Shown piece after piece: positions 1 to 8,404 of a DNA stretch of 64,000 bases (the stretch's first letter is position 1; every line of letters begins with the position of its first letter). The notes beneath the pieces were generated by a model. The model saw nothing but the letters and a program-made list of their open reading frames with translations, searched no databases and was not told where the DNA came from. The DNA is from Clostridiales bacterium mt11 (GTDB lineage: Bacteria; Bacillota; Clostridia; Tissierellales; Tepidimicrobiaceae). Both the position numbers and the translations under genes were made by a program. The stretch is from NCBI GenBank assembly GCA_001282665.1, contig LN874946.1, positions 90,445 through 154,444 of the forward strand, written 5' to 3'.

Positions 1-270
1 TGTAAATTTGATGGATGGTCAGAAAAATTTGATTTTGACAAATGGATTGAAGCTTTTGATGAAACTGGAATTGATGGAGATTTTTATGCACTAAGGGATA
101 GAGATATTGAGGAAGTATTGCCTTGGGATTTTATTGATCCAGGAGTAACTAAAAAATACTTAATTAGTGAGTATGAAAATGCAAAGAAAGAAGAATTAAC
201 TAGGGATTGCAGATTAGGTTGTACAGGATGCGGAATTAACAAATGTTTTACAGGTGGTGTATGCAAATGA
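1..270 (+). CDS. C-terminal part of a TIGR03960-type radical SAM protein (truncated by window edge)
   Basis: The first 90 codons of the window are open in frame 1 and end at TGA 268-270. The tail is cysteine rich (CRLGCTGCGINKC) and resembles the end of the B12-binding-domain radical SAM proteins of family TIGR03960. Those are normally encoded immediately upstream of a TIGR03936 (DUF2344) protein, as here. The catalytic CxxxCxxC core lies outside the window, so the family call rests on the tail and the neighbour. The role in the cell is not established; the pair is suspected to act in RNA or ribosome modification because of its constant position near rng and rplU. Confidence 0.75.
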   Translation, partial: CKFDGWSEKFDFDKWIEAFDETGIDGDFYALRDRDIEEVLPWDFIDPGVTKKYLISEYENAKKEELTRDCRLGCTGCGINKCFTGGVCK

Positions 271-977
271 ATTTAAGAGTTAAATTTACCAAAGAGAATT
301 ACTTAAAATATATATCCCATTTAGATTTAATGAGACTTTTTCAGAGGACTTTTAGAAGAGGAAATATTCCTATAAAATACTCAGAAGGATTTAATCCTCA
401 ACCTAAACTTTCCATAGCTAATCCTCTAGCTTTAGGAATATCCAGTGTTGAAGAGTATATGGATATAGAATTATATGAAAAGATGTCTACGGAAAATTTT
501 ATAAATAGAATGAATGAAGAATTACCTGAAGATATAAGAATATTAGATGCTAAATATATAGAAGGAGATAAATCTATTTCTTCTCTTATTAGCTGGAGTT
601 ATTATGAGATAGAGTTTAAATTATATAATTTAGAGAACAATGAAACATTAGAGAGATTAGTTAGGGATTGGTTAGGAGAAGATAAGATAGTAATCAAGAA
701 GATAAAACACAAGGGTAAGAGAATCATTGAAAAGGATCAAGATATAAGGCCGTTAATTGGGAATGTAGTAGTCAATTCACAATGCTCTATAGATGATTTA
801 CACTTAGTAAAGTTGAACTGCCTATTAAAAGCAGGGGACAACGGAAATTTGAAGCCTATAGATTTTATTAAAGCAATGGATAAGTATCTTAATATAGGTA
901 TTGATTTTGATACATTAAATATCAAAAGGATAGGATTATTTATGGAACATGAAGGTAAGATAGAATCACCACTGTAA
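267..977 (+). CDS. TIGR03936 family (DUF2344) radical-SAM-associated protein
   Basis: This is a protein of about 236 residues starting MNLRVKFTKENYLKYISHLD. It overlaps the upstream radical SAM stop codon (ATGA), which implies translational coupling. The motif ISHLDLMRLFQRTFRRG followed by YSEGFNPQPKLSIANPLALG is typical of DUF2344 proteins, which pair with TIGR03960 radical SAM enzymes, sometimes as fusions. An upstream in-frame ATG at 261 is possible, but the ATG overlapping the stop is the usual arrangement. The substrate is unknown. rng follows 15 bp downstream, probably in the same operon. Confidence 0.85.
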   Translation: MNLRVKFTKENYLKYISHLDLMRLFQRTFRRGNIPIKYSEGFNPQPKLSIANPLALGISSVEEYMDIELYEKMSTENFINRMNEELPEDIRILDAKYIEGDKSISSLISWSYYEIEFKLYNLENNETLERLVRDWLGEDKIVIKKIKHKGKRIIEKDQDIRPLIGNVVVNSQCSIDDLHLVKLNCLLKAGDNGNLKPIDFIKAMDKYLNIGIDFDTLNIKRIGLFMEHEGKIESPL

Positions 978-992
978 TATGGGAGAGATATT

Positions 993-2222
993 ATGAATTA
1001 TATTTTTATAGATTCAAAGAAGGACATTGAAAAGGTAGGTATTATTGAGAATGATAGACTTGTGGAGTTTTATACTGATACAAAAGATGATAGGAAGCAA
1101 GTAGGCAATATATACAGAGGTAGAATAGTAAATGTATTACAAGGGATGGAAGCAGCATTTGTCGATATAGGTGAAGGTAAAAATGCCTATCTATATGTCA
1201 AAGATGCCTTACCTAAAAATTTAATGTATAAAAATACACCGGTAAAAATTGATGACATAGTTAAAAATGGAGAAGATATAATAGTTCAGGTACTTAAAGA
1301 ATCCTCGGAGAATAAAGGACCTAAAGTTACTACCCATATTACCTTACCAGGTAGATTTTTAGTATTGACTCCTTTCTCTAATAAAATAAACATTTCTAGG
1401 AAGATTCATGATGAAGATGAAATCAATAGATTGCAAGATGTTGGAAAGGAAATGCGAAAGGAAGATATGGGAGTTATATTTAGGACTAAAGCTTTAGGGG
1501 TGGAAAAAGAGCTATTAATAGACGAGTATTATACACTTATCACCATATTTAAAAAAATTGAAAAGGAAAAAAATTTTTTGCCGTGTCCTAAGTTAATATA
1601 TAAAGAGATGGACTTAGCTCATCAGATAGTGAGAGATGCTTTTACCGATAAGATTAACAAGATAGTCATAAATGATAAAGATAAGTATAATAGCTTGTTG
1701 AATTTTCAGGGTATAATATCTCCAAATCTAAAGGAAAAGTTGATTTATGACAAGGATTTTGATTCATCGTTACAAGATAGTATTGAAAGAGAAATTCAAG
1801 CTGCATTGGAGAGGAATGTGACATTAGAAAGTGGAGGCTATATTGTAATTGATGAAACAGAGGCATTGACAGCTATTGATGTAAATACGGGTAAATTTAT
1901 TGGCAGTAAAAGTCTTGAGGATACTGTAGTAAAAACCAATTTATAAGCAGCTCTATAAATAGCTAAACAAATTAGGCTCAGAGATATTGGAGGGATAATA
2001 ATAATAGACTTCATAGACATGAAGTCTAAAGATGACATATCTTTAGTTTTGGATGAGCTTGAACGAAGTTTAAGTTTAGATAGAAACAAAACTAATATTA
2101 TAGGGATAACTAAACTAGGATTAGTTGAAATGACTAGAAAAAAAGTTAGAAATAGCCTTAGAACCAACTTTATAATGAAATGTCCATATTGTAATGGTAA
2201 AGGTAAAATTTTTAGAGATTAG
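993..2222 (+). pseudogene. rng: RNase G/E-type ribonuclease interrupted by two in-frame TAA codons
   Basis: The frame encodes a near full-length RNase G: an N-terminal S1-like region (GNIYRGRIVNVLQGMEAAFV), the first metal-binding motif AIDVNTGKF, then after the break IGGIIIIDFIDM with the second catalytic aspartate, and the zinc-link CPYC near the end. Reading is in frame throughout, but codons at 1944-1946 and 1956-1958 are TAA where the family normally has Glu in NLEAAKEIA. The codon between them is also changed (CTA for the usual Lys). The first open part gives 317 residues and lacks the second catalytic aspartate. It is therefore probably inactive unless suppressed. There is no frameshift and no other visible decay, so the lesion is recent or a sequencing artefact. 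Confidence 0.8.
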
Positions 2223-2224
2223 TA

Positions 2225-2253
2225 TTGACAAAAGACCATAAATCTGTTAAAAT
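2225..2253 (+). promoter_or_regulatory. Sigma-A type promoter of rplU operon
   Basis: TTGACA at 2225-2230 and TAAAAT at 2248-2253 are separated by 17 bp. It lies just after the rng stop and upstream of the L21 leader, so rplU-prp-rpmA can be transcribed independently of the broken rng. Confidence 0.75.
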
Positions 2254-2257
2254 TTTT

Positions 2258-2336
2258 GGTTGTAGGTAGCCGCTCAATGTGGGTTTAAAGCATAGTCACC
2301 TAACATTGGCGAGACTGGTTAGAGGAGGTGCAAGTG
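2258..2336 (+). ncRNA. Ribosomal protein L21 leader RNA
   Basis: The 5' untranslated stretch between the promoter and rplU carries the conserved series of the Firmicute L21 leader: a GTAGGTAGCCGCTC segment, then CACCTAACATTGGCGAG and ACTGGTTAGAGGAGG just before the start codon. In the family this structured leader is thought to bind L21 and autoregulate the operon. Identification is from pattern memory of the Rfam family, not a search. Confidence 0.75.
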
Positions 2337-2339
2337 ATA

Positions 2340-2651
2340 ATGTACGCTGTAATTGAAACAGGTGGAAAACAATACAAAGTTCAAGAAGGAGATACTGTAT
2401 TTGTTGAAAAAATCAATACAGAAGAAGGTGGCAAATTAGACTTTACAAAAGTTCTTCTTGTTGCTAAGGAAGAAGATTTAGTTGTTGGTAAACCTTATGT
2501 TGAAGGTGCTAAGGTAGAAGCAACTGTATTGGAACAAGGAAAAGCAAAGAAGATTGTTGTGTTCAAGTATAAGTCTAAAAAGAATTATAGAAAGAAACAA
2601 GGACATCGCCAACCTTATACAAAAGTAAAGATTGAAAAGATTGTTGGTTAA
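2340..2651 (+). CDS. rplU: 50S ribosomal protein L21
   Basis: This 103-residue protein begins MYAVIETGGKQYKVQEGDTV and ends with the RRNA-contact motif KSKKNYRKKQGHRQPYTKVK. Length and sequence are canonical for L21, a 23S rRNA-binding protein of the large subunit. The ATG at 2340 is chosen over upstream in-frame starts because it gives the family N-terminus and follows AGGAGGTG. It is first in the rplU-prp-rpmA operon behind the L21 leader. Confidence 0.98.
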   Translation: MYAVIETGGKQYKVQEGDTVFVEKINTEEGGKLDFTKVLLVAKEEDLVVGKPYVEGAKVEATVLEQGKAKKIVVFKYKSKKNYRKKQGHRQPYTKVKIEKIVG

Positions 2652-2655
2652 TAAA

Positions 2656-3006
2656 GTGATTAAGGTAAAAATATTTAAAGATAAAAAAAATGGTTTTATT
2701 GAAAGATATAATATCTCGGGACATGCTGGATATGATGTTAAGGGACAGGATATAGTATGTGCTGCTGTTTCAGCTCTTGCACAGACTGTATTGATTTCTT
2801 TAGTAGAAGTTTGCGGTATTAATGAAGAGAAAATAGATTATCTTATAGACGAAGGAAAAGGACTTTTAAGCGTGAAAGTACCGAAAACCATAGATATAGA
2901 TACTAGAAACAGAGCAGAGATTGTGCTTAGAGTTTTAGAAGTAGGAATAAAATCTATTATTGAAAATTACCCAGAGTATGTGACTCTCGAATATGGGGAG
3001 GTGTAG
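2656..3006 (+). CDS. prp: Ribosomal-processing cysteine protease Prp
   Basis: This protein of about 116 residues lies between rplU and rpmA, the constant position of prp (ysxB). The catalytic region is visible: GHAGYDVKGQDIVCAAVSAL supplies the His and Cys of the dyad. In Firmicutes Prp removes an N-terminal extension from L27, and the L27 encoded just downstream has such an extension. The likely start is the GTG at 2656 overlapping the end of rplU; an upstream in-frame ATG would lie within rplU. Confidence 0.93.
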   Translation: MIKVKIFKDKKNGFIERYNISGHAGYDVKGQDIVCAAVSALAQTVLISLVEVCGINEEKIDYLIDEGKGLLSVKVPKTIDIDTRNRAEIVLRVLEVGIKSIIENYPEYVTLEYGEV

Positions 3007-3009
3007 AGA

Positions 3010-3300
3010 ATGATAAAGCTAAATTTACAACTATTTGCTACTAAAAAGGGAGTAGGTAGCTCTAGAAACGGTAGAGATAGTGAAGCTAAAAGATTAGGTG
3101 TTAAAAGAGGAGATGGCCAATTTGTTCTAGCAGGTAATATACTTGTAAGACAAAGAGGTACTAAAATTCATGCTGGGAATAATGTAGGCAGAGGCGGAGA
3201 TGACACTTTATTTGCTAAAGTAGACGGAGTAGTTAAATTTGAAAGAAAAGGCAGAGATAGAAAGCAAGTTAGTGTTTATCCTAATGAAGAATTGGCATAG
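3010..3300 (+). CDS. rpmA: 50S ribosomal protein L27 with Prp-cleavable N-terminus
   Basis: This is a 96-residue L27. The mature core is recognisable (ATKKGVGSSRNGRDSEAKRLG). It is preceded by the extension MIKLNLQLF, so Prp cleavage is expected after LQLF, exposing the lysine-rich N-terminus that reaches the peptidyl transferase centre. It starts 3 bp after prp. Confidence 0.98.
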   Translation: MIKLNLQLFATKKGVGSSRNGRDSEAKRLGVKRGDGQFVLAGNILVRQRGTKIHAGNNVGRGGDDTLFAKVDGVVKFERKGRDRKQVSVYPNEELA

Positions 3301-3308
3301 ATTTTTAA

Positions 3309-3341
3309 AGCTTACCAGTAAGGTAAGCTTTATTTTTTTAC
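3309..3341 (+). terminator. Rho-independent terminator after rpmA
   Basis: A stem AAGCTTACC/GGTAAGCTT with a short loop is followed by a run of T. It closes the rplU operon. Confidence 0.85.
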
Positions 3342-3464
3342 TTATTTTGATTTAAAAGAATAATTTTAATTTAGAAGAATAAAATAAACTTTACACTTGA
3401 ATAATATTCATTAACACTATAAAAATTATAAAAAGGTTTCAATTTAAATCTTTATCATAGATTA

Positions 3465-3492
3465 TTGACAGTATAGTATATATTGGTATAAT
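3465..3492 (+). promoter_or_regulatory. Promoter of obgE
   Basis: TTGACA at 3465-3470 and TATAAT at 3487-3492 with a 16-bp spacer, about 40 bp upstream of the obgE start. The remaining 3342-3464 is AT-rich with no gene. Confidence 0.75.
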
Positions 3493-3534
3493 AAAATTAC
3501 TGATAATAGAAAAAGAATAACAGAGGATGATGAT

Positions 3535-4809
3535 ATGTTTATTGACGTAGCTAAAATAAATCTAAAGGCTGGTAAAGGTGGAGATGGTGTAGTAGCTTTT
3601 AGAAGAGAAAAATATGAACCTTCAGGAGGTCCTTATGGAGGCGATGGAGGCGATGGAGGCAATATAATTATAATAGCTGATGAAGGAATAAGGACATTGA
3701 TGGATTTTAGGTATAAACGTTCTTATAAAGCTGAAAATGGGGAAAATGGTAAGACAAAAAAGCAGTTTGGGAAAAAAGGACAGGATTTAATATTAAAGGT
3801 ACCTGTAGGAACGCTGGTAAAGGATGCCAGCACAAATAAGGTTATAGTGGATATAAAGGAGAATGGTCAGACTTATGTTATTGTCAAGGGAGGCAAAGGA
3901 GGTAGAGGCAACGCTAAATTTGCTACCCCTACAAGGCAAGCACCAAGGTTTGCTGAACCTGGTAGCAAAGGGGAGGAAAAAGATGTTATCTTAGAATTGA
4001 AGTTATTGGCTGATGTGGGACTAGTTGGATTTCCTAATGTAGGGAAATCAACAATACTATCCATATTATCTGAAGCAAGACCTAAAATTGCTAATTATCA
4101 TTTCACCACTTTAAAACCTAATTTAGGAGTTGTAAAGGTAGATGAGGAGAAAAGTTTTGTTATTGCTGATATCCCTGGATTGATTGAAGGTGCTCATGAG
4201 GGTGCTGGCTTAGGTCACGATTTTTTAAGACATGTGGAAAGAACGAGGGTTTTAGTTCATGTATTAGATACCTCAGGTTTGGAGGGAAGAGATCCTATTG
4301 AGGATTTCTATAAAATCAATGAAGAATTGGTTCATTATAATTCTAAGCTTTCAGAGAAACTTCAAATAATTGCTGCGAATAAAATGGACTTATCTGAATC
4401 TGAAGAATGGTTAACGAGGATTAAAAAGGAATTTGAGCCTAAGGGCTATAAGATCTATCCAATTTCTGCTGCAACAGGGGAAGGAATCGCAAAATTAAAA
4501 TTTGGTATATGGGAAGTTCTATCAAAGATAGATATCCAATATGAGACCTTCGACGAAGAAATAGATTTTACCTTTAAAGAACCTAAAGAAGAAGGTATTA
4601 TTGTAAAAAAAGAGAATGGGAAATATATTGTAGAAGGCTCTTTTATAGAAAAACTATTGTACTCAACAAACTTTGATAATTATGATTCTTCAAGATACTT
4701 TCAAAATACTATTAGGCAAAGGGGAGTTGTGGAGGAATTAAAAAAATTAGGTATTGAAGAAAGTGATTCAGTATATATTTGTGGATATGAATTTGAATTT
4801 TTTGATTAA
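3535..4809 (+). CDS. obgE: GTPase ObgE/CgtA
   Basis: The 424-residue protein has three domains. The glycine-rich Obg fold occupies about 1-157 (GGPYGGDGGDGG repeats). The G domain has P-loop GFPNVGKST, switch region DIPGLIEGAHEGAGLG and NKMD. The C-terminal OCT domain spans about 340-424. Obg acts in late 50S assembly and stringent-response control. It is preceded by its own promoter, and its position between rpmA and yhbY/nadD is conserved in Firmicutes. Confidence 0.98.
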   Translation: MFIDVAKINLKAGKGGDGVVAFRREKYEPSGGPYGGDGGDGGNIIIIADEGIRTLMDFRYKRSYKAENGENGKTKKQFGKKGQDLILKVPVGTLVKDASTNKVIVDIKENGQTYVIVKGGKGGRGNAKFATPTRQAPRFAEPGSKGEEKDVILELKLLADVGLVGFPNVGKSTILSILSEARPKIANYHFTTLKPNLGVVKVDEEKSFVIADIPGLIEGAHEGAGLGHDFLRHVERTRVLVHVLDTSGLEGRDPIEDFYKINEELVHYNSKLSEKLQIIAANKMDLSESEEWLTRIKKEFEPKGYKIYPISAATGEGIAKLKFGIWEVLSKIDIQYETFDEEIDFTFKEPKEEGIIVKKENGKYIVEGSFIEKLLYSTNFDNYDSSRYFQNTIRQRGVVEELKKLGIEESDSVYICGYEFEFFD

Positions 4810-4829
4810 ATGGAGGGTTTTTAGGCAAA

Positions 4830-5012
4830 ATGGACTGTTTAAATTGTGGCAATTGTAAAGAGAATCAACCAACTTATTATTGTCTAGCAAGAAATGAAGT
4901 AGTAATAAATGAAGATTATAAACCTGAAGAAAAATCAAGAACTGGATGGAAAAAAGGCAGCAAAAAATATGAATCTCATAGAAGACAATCGAGAAAAGAA
5001 GTTGAGGTTTAA
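4830..5012 (+). CDS. Small Cys-rich hypothetical protein
   Basis: This is a 60-residue basic protein with MDCLNCGNCKENQPTYYC, two cysteine pairs in the first 18 residues that could form a zinc site. It is preceded by a GGAGG-like sequence and lies 20 bp after obgE, with yhbY close behind, so it is probably in the obgE operon. Small proteins of this type occur between obgE and yhbY in clostridia. I know of no function. Confidence 0.6.
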   Translation: MDCLNCGNCKENQPTYYCLARNEVVINEDYKPEEKSRTGWKKGSKKYESHRRQSRKEVEV

Positions 5013-5030
5013 ATCAAGGGAGTGTATTAA

Positions 5031-5321
5031 TTGTTAACAGGAAAACAAAGAAGCTATTTAAAGGGCATAGCTAACAATCTAAATCCCATATTTCAAATTG
5101 GGAAAAATGGGATAACGGATAATTTTATTAAACAAATAGATGAAGCTTTAGAAGCTAGGGAAATAGTAAAAATAAAGGTATTAAATAATAGCTTTCTAGA
5201 TGCAAAAGATGTAGCCAGTGAACTAGCAGAAAAAACAAATGCAGAATTTGTTCAAAGTATTGGGAACAAGTTTGTATTATATAGAGAATCTAGGGAAAAT
5301 AAAAAGATTTTATTGCCATAA
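5031..5321 (+). CDS. yhbY: YhbY-family RNA-binding (CRM domain) protein
   Basis: The 96-residue protein starts LTGKQRSYLKGIANNLNPIFQIGKNGIT, the CRM/KH-like fold of YhbY. The GxxG-type segment IGKNGIT and the C-terminal NKFVLYR motif are present. Family members bind pre-50S particles. The start is TTG at 5031, preceded by AAGGGAGTG. Confidence 0.95.
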   Translation: MLTGKQRSYLKGIANNLNPIFQIGKNGITDNFIKQIDEALEAREIVKIKVLNNSFLDAKDVASELAEKTNAEFVQSIGNKFVLYRESRENKKILLP

Positions 5322-5334
5322 TATGTTTTTGTAA

Positions 5335-5362
5335 AAACTTCAGAACATGGTTTCTGAAGTTT
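5335..5362. terminator. Hairpin between yhbY and nadD, probable terminator
   Basis: Perfect 11-bp stem AAACTTCAGAA/TTCTGAAGTTT. The T-tract is weak (TTATCT), so termination may be partial. Confidence 0.55.
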
Positions 5363-5397
5363 ATCTATTATAAATAAGTTTAACTGGAGGGATAATC

Positions 5398-6006
5398 TTG
5401 AATAAGATGAAAGTGGGGATAATGGGAGGAACTTTTGATCCTATACATAATGGACATCTTATATTAGCCGAACATTCTAGAATTCAATTTGATTTAGCAC
5501 GAGTGCTTTTTATACCAACTGGAAAACCACCCCATAAAGGTCAAAAAGATATTTCATCTGTTAATTACAGATATGATATGACGCTTCTTGCTATTAATAC
5601 TAATCCATACTTCTTTTTATCTCCTATTGAGATTCAAAGGGAAGGAATAACTTATACTATAGATACTATAAGATATCTACAGTATAAACATGAAGATATG
5701 GACTTCTATTTCATTTTAGGGGCTGACTCCTTTTGTGATATTGACAAATGGAAAGATTATAGGGAATTGTTAAGCTTATGCAAATTTATTGTAGCAAAAA
5801 GACCAGACTGGAATAACGATAAATTAGAGGACAAAATTAAAGAATTAAATAAAATATATAATGACTCCATATATTTACTGGAAACACCTCTTATAAATAT
5901 TTCATCTACTGAAATTAGAGATAAAATGAAGAAAAAATCGTCTATTAAGTATTTAGTGCCTGAGACAGTAGAACTATATATAAAAAAGAATGGGCTTTAT
6001 GAATAA
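5398..6006 (+). CDS. nadD: Nicotinate-nucleotide adenylyltransferase NadD
   Basis: The 202-residue protein has the nucleotidyltransferase motif GGTFDPIHNGHL near the N-terminus and ISSTEIRDKM near the C-terminus. It transfers AMP to nicotinate mononucleotide in NAD synthesis. The TTG start at 5398 is well placed behind GGAGGG; an internal ATG at 5407 is the alternative. It begins the nadD-yqeK-LCP-rsfS cluster. Confidence 0.96.
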   Translation: MNKMKVGIMGGTFDPIHNGHLILAEHSRIQFDLARVLFIPTGKPPHKGQKDISSVNYRYDMTLLAINTNPYFFLSPIEIQREGITYTIDTIRYLQYKHEDMDFYFILGADSFCDIDKWKDYRELLSLCKFIVAKRPDWNNDKLEDKIKELNKIYNDSIYLLETPLINISSTEIRDKMKKKSSIKYLVPETVELYIKKNGLYE

Positions 6007-6018
6007 TAGGAGGTACTT

Positions 6019-6591
6019 ATGATAGAAAAATGGATATATAATAAACTAAAGGGTGATATTGGACTTTGCAGATATAACCACTCCATAGGCGTTATGAATA
6101 CAAGTATAGGACTGGCTAAGCATTATGGTTATTCAGTTGAAAAAGCGGCATTAGCTGGTCTATTACACGATTGCGGTAAACTTCAAGGGGAAATAAATTT
6201 GTTGAAAATAGCCGATGATTTTGGTATAATTTTAGATGATGTCATGAAAAAGAATAAAGAGCTTATTCATGGTCCCTTAGGAGAAGTACTAGCAAAGAAA
6301 GAATATAATATCATAGATGAAGATGTTTTAAATGCTATTCGATTCCACACAACTGGACGAGAAAACATGAGTCTATTAGAAAAGATAATATATATAGCTG
6401 ATGTTATAGAGCCAAGTAGAACTTTTAATGGTGTAGAAGAGATAAGAAAGTTAGCATATGAAGATTTAGACAGTAGCATATTACATGCTATAGATGGTAC
6501 TATAAACTTTATTATTCAAAGAGGAAATTTAATACATTTAGATACAATTAAGACGAGAAATCAGTTAATAATTCTAAAGAATTTGGAGTGA
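6019..6591 (+). CDS. yqeK: HD-domain phosphohydrolase YqeK
   Basis: This 190-residue HD-superfamily protein carries LLHDCGKL as metal-binding HD and later HTTGRENMS and IADVIEPSR. YqeK is a symmetrical Ap4A hydrolase and is regularly encoded directly after nadD, as here. It starts at ATG 6019 behind AGGAGG. Confidence 0.95.
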   Translation: MIEKWIYNKLKGDIGLCRYNHSIGVMNTSIGLAKHYGYSVEKAALAGLLHDCGKLQGEINLLKIADDFGIILDDVMKKNKELIHGPLGEVLAKKEYNIIDEDVLNAIRFHTTGRENMSLLEKIIYIADVIEPSRTFNGVEEIRKLAYEDLDSSILHAIDGTINFIIQRGNLIHLDTIKTRNQLIILKNLE

Positions 6592-6597
6592 GGTCCA

Positions 6598-7545
6598 GTG
6601 AAAAGAACATTTTTTAAGACTTTTTTTATTTCAATTATTATATTTTCAGTAGTATGGAGTGGTTTTATTTATAAAACCGTTATAAAGGCTGAGGGCGAAG
6701 AAGAAGCATCTGAAGAAACTTTTATTGATAGATTAATGGATGGAAAAAGTGATATAACCTTCTTATTATTAGGAGTAGATTCAAAAGATATAAATAAGAA
6801 TTCTAGTACTAGAACAGATACTATGATGTTATGTAGAGTTGATAAATCAACAGGAGATATTTCTATACTATCAATACCTAGGGATACAAAGGCTCGTATA
6901 CGTGGTAGGAAAAATGAAGAGAAGATAAACCATGCTCATGCTTATGGTGGACCAGAATTGTCCGTAAAGGCAGTAAAGGATTTACTTGGAATTGATTTAG
7001 AATATTATGTTAGGGTAGACTATAAGATAGTAAAAGAGTATGTTGACCTTATAGATGGTGTAGATGTAAATGTTCCTATGGATATGAAATATAGTGATCC
7101 AGTGGCAGATCCACCTCTATATATCAATTTGAAAAAAGGACAACAGACACTATATGGAGATGAGGCACTTCAATTTTTAAGATTTAGAAAAGGCTATGCA
7201 AATCAAGATTTAGGTAGAATAGAAGCACAACAACAATTTATGGAATCAGTTATAGAAAAGACTTTAAGACCATCCAATATAACCAATATTCCTCAAATGA
7301 TAAAATCATATTATGATAATGTAGATACAAATATACCGTTAGATGTGATTATGAAATTTGCGATGAAAGCTAAAAATTTCAAAACTGATGGGATACAGAT
7401 GGCAACTTTGCCTGGTAATGGACAGTATATTAATGGGGTTTCATATTTTATTCTTGACGAGGAAGAAAGCAATAGAATAGTAAAAACTATGTTTACTGAA
7501 AATAAGACAGCTAAACATTTAGATGATGAAAATGAAGCTAATTAA
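6598..7545 (+). CDS. LCP-family (LytR-CpsA-Psr) cell wall polymer ligase
   Basis: The 315-residue protein has one N-terminal membrane segment (about 7-27) and an extracellular LCP domain. Family signatures visible are LLLGVDSKD, RTDTMMLCRVD, SIPRDTKARI and LQFLRFRK. LCP enzymes transfer lipid-linked polymers to peptidoglycan. The GTG start at 6598 lies 6 bp after yqeK, and the location before rsfS is conserved in clostridia. Confidence 0.93.
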   Translation: MKRTFFKTFFISIIIFSVVWSGFIYKTVIKAEGEEEASEETFIDRLMDGKSDITFLLLGVDSKDINKNSSTRTDTMMLCRVDKSTGDISILSIPRDTKARIRGRKNEEKINHAHAYGGPELSVKAVKDLLGIDLEYYVRVDYKIVKEYVDLIDGVDVNVPMDMKYSDPVADPPLYINLKKGQQTLYGDEALQFLRFRKGYANQDLGRIEAQQQFMESVIEKTLRPSNITNIPQMIKSYYDNVDTNIPLDVIMKFAMKAKNFKTDGIQMATLPGNGQYINGVSYFILDEEESNRIVKTMFTENKTAKHLDDENEAN

Positions 7546-7563
7546 ATCTCAGGAGGTAATTAA

Positions 7564-7917
7564 GTGAAGGATATCGATAAAAGAATATCTATTATTGCCA
7601 AAGCTTGTAGTGATAAAAGAGGGTTTGATATTAAAATATTGGATTTAAAAAAACTAACCACTATAGCAGATTACTTTATAATTGTAAGCGGAAACTCTAC
7701 CACCCAAGTAGTAGCTATTGCAGATGAGGTTGAAGAAAAAATGGGGCGAGCTGAGTTTTCTCTATTTGGTAAAGAGGGATATGAAAGCGGTAGATGGGTA
7801 TTATTAGATTTTGGAGATATAGTTGTTCACGTATTTCATAGAGAAGATAGAGAATTCTATAATTTGGAAAAGTTATGGGCTGATGGTGAAGAATTAGAAT
7901 TGGATAATATAATTTAA
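7564..7917 (+). CDS. rsfS: Ribosomal silencing factor RsfS
   Basis: This 117-residue protein of the RsfS/YbeB/iojap family shows KLTTIADYFIIVSGNSTTQV and VVHVFHREDREFYNLEKLW. RsfS binds L14 and blocks subunit joining in starvation. The GTG start at 7564 lies behind AGGAGG. Confidence 0.97.
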   Translation: MKDIDKRISIIAKACSDKRGFDIKILDLKKLTTIADYFIIVSGNSTTQVVAIADEVEEKMGRAEFSLFGKEGYESGRWVLLDFGDIVVHVFHREDREFYNLEKLWADGEELELDNII

Positions 7918-7978
7918 TTATGTTTCTTAAAGATGAGAATAGTTTCTAAAATATATATTAACTTAAGGAGGATATAAA

Positions 7979-8359
7979 ATGAGTTTAAAACCAATATCAA
8001 CTAAAGATGCACCAGGAGCAGTAGGACCTTATTCTCAAGGGATTAGTACTGATACATTAATATTTACATCAGGTCAGCTACCTATAGTACCTGAAACGGG
8101 AGAATTGTTAAAGGGAGATATTCAAAGAGAGACAAGACAATGTTTAGAAAATGTAAAGGCAATATTAGAGGCTGGGGGAGCTACATTAAAGGATGTAGCT
8201 AAGGTAAATATTTACATAAAGAATATGGACGATTTTCCATTAATCAATGAAGCATATGAAGAATACTTTAATGAGCATAAACCAGCTAGATCGTGTGTTG
8301 AAGTAGCTAGGTTACCAAAAGATGGAGACATAGAAATTGAAGCTATAGCAATATTATAA
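7979..8359 (+). CDS. ridA: RidA family enamine/imine deaminase
   Basis: The 126-residue protein contains GAVGPYSQG, FTSGQLP and the C-terminal signature RSCVEVARLPKDGDIEIEAI with the catalytic Arg. RidA hydrolyses reactive enamines/imines made by PLP enzymes. It starts at ATG 7979 behind AAGGAGG, 61 bp after rsfS, and is followed by a strong terminator. Confidence 0.96.
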   Translation: MSLKPISTKDAPGAVGPYSQGISTDTLIFTSGQLPIVPETGELLKGDIQRETRQCLENVKAILEAGGATLKDVAKVNIYIKNMDDFPLINEAYEEYFNEHKPARSCVEVARLPKDGDIEIEAIAIL

Positions 8360-8364
8360 AATAT

Positions 8365-8396
8365 AAAAGCCCTTGCATGATGCAAGGGCTTTTTAT
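8365..8396. terminator. Bidirectional terminator between ridA and dacF
   Basis: A 13-bp perfect stem AAAAGCCCTTGCA/TGCAAGGGCTTTT with T-tracts on both strands, between convergent genes. Confidence 0.9.
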
Positions 8397-8404
8397 TATA
8401 ATTG

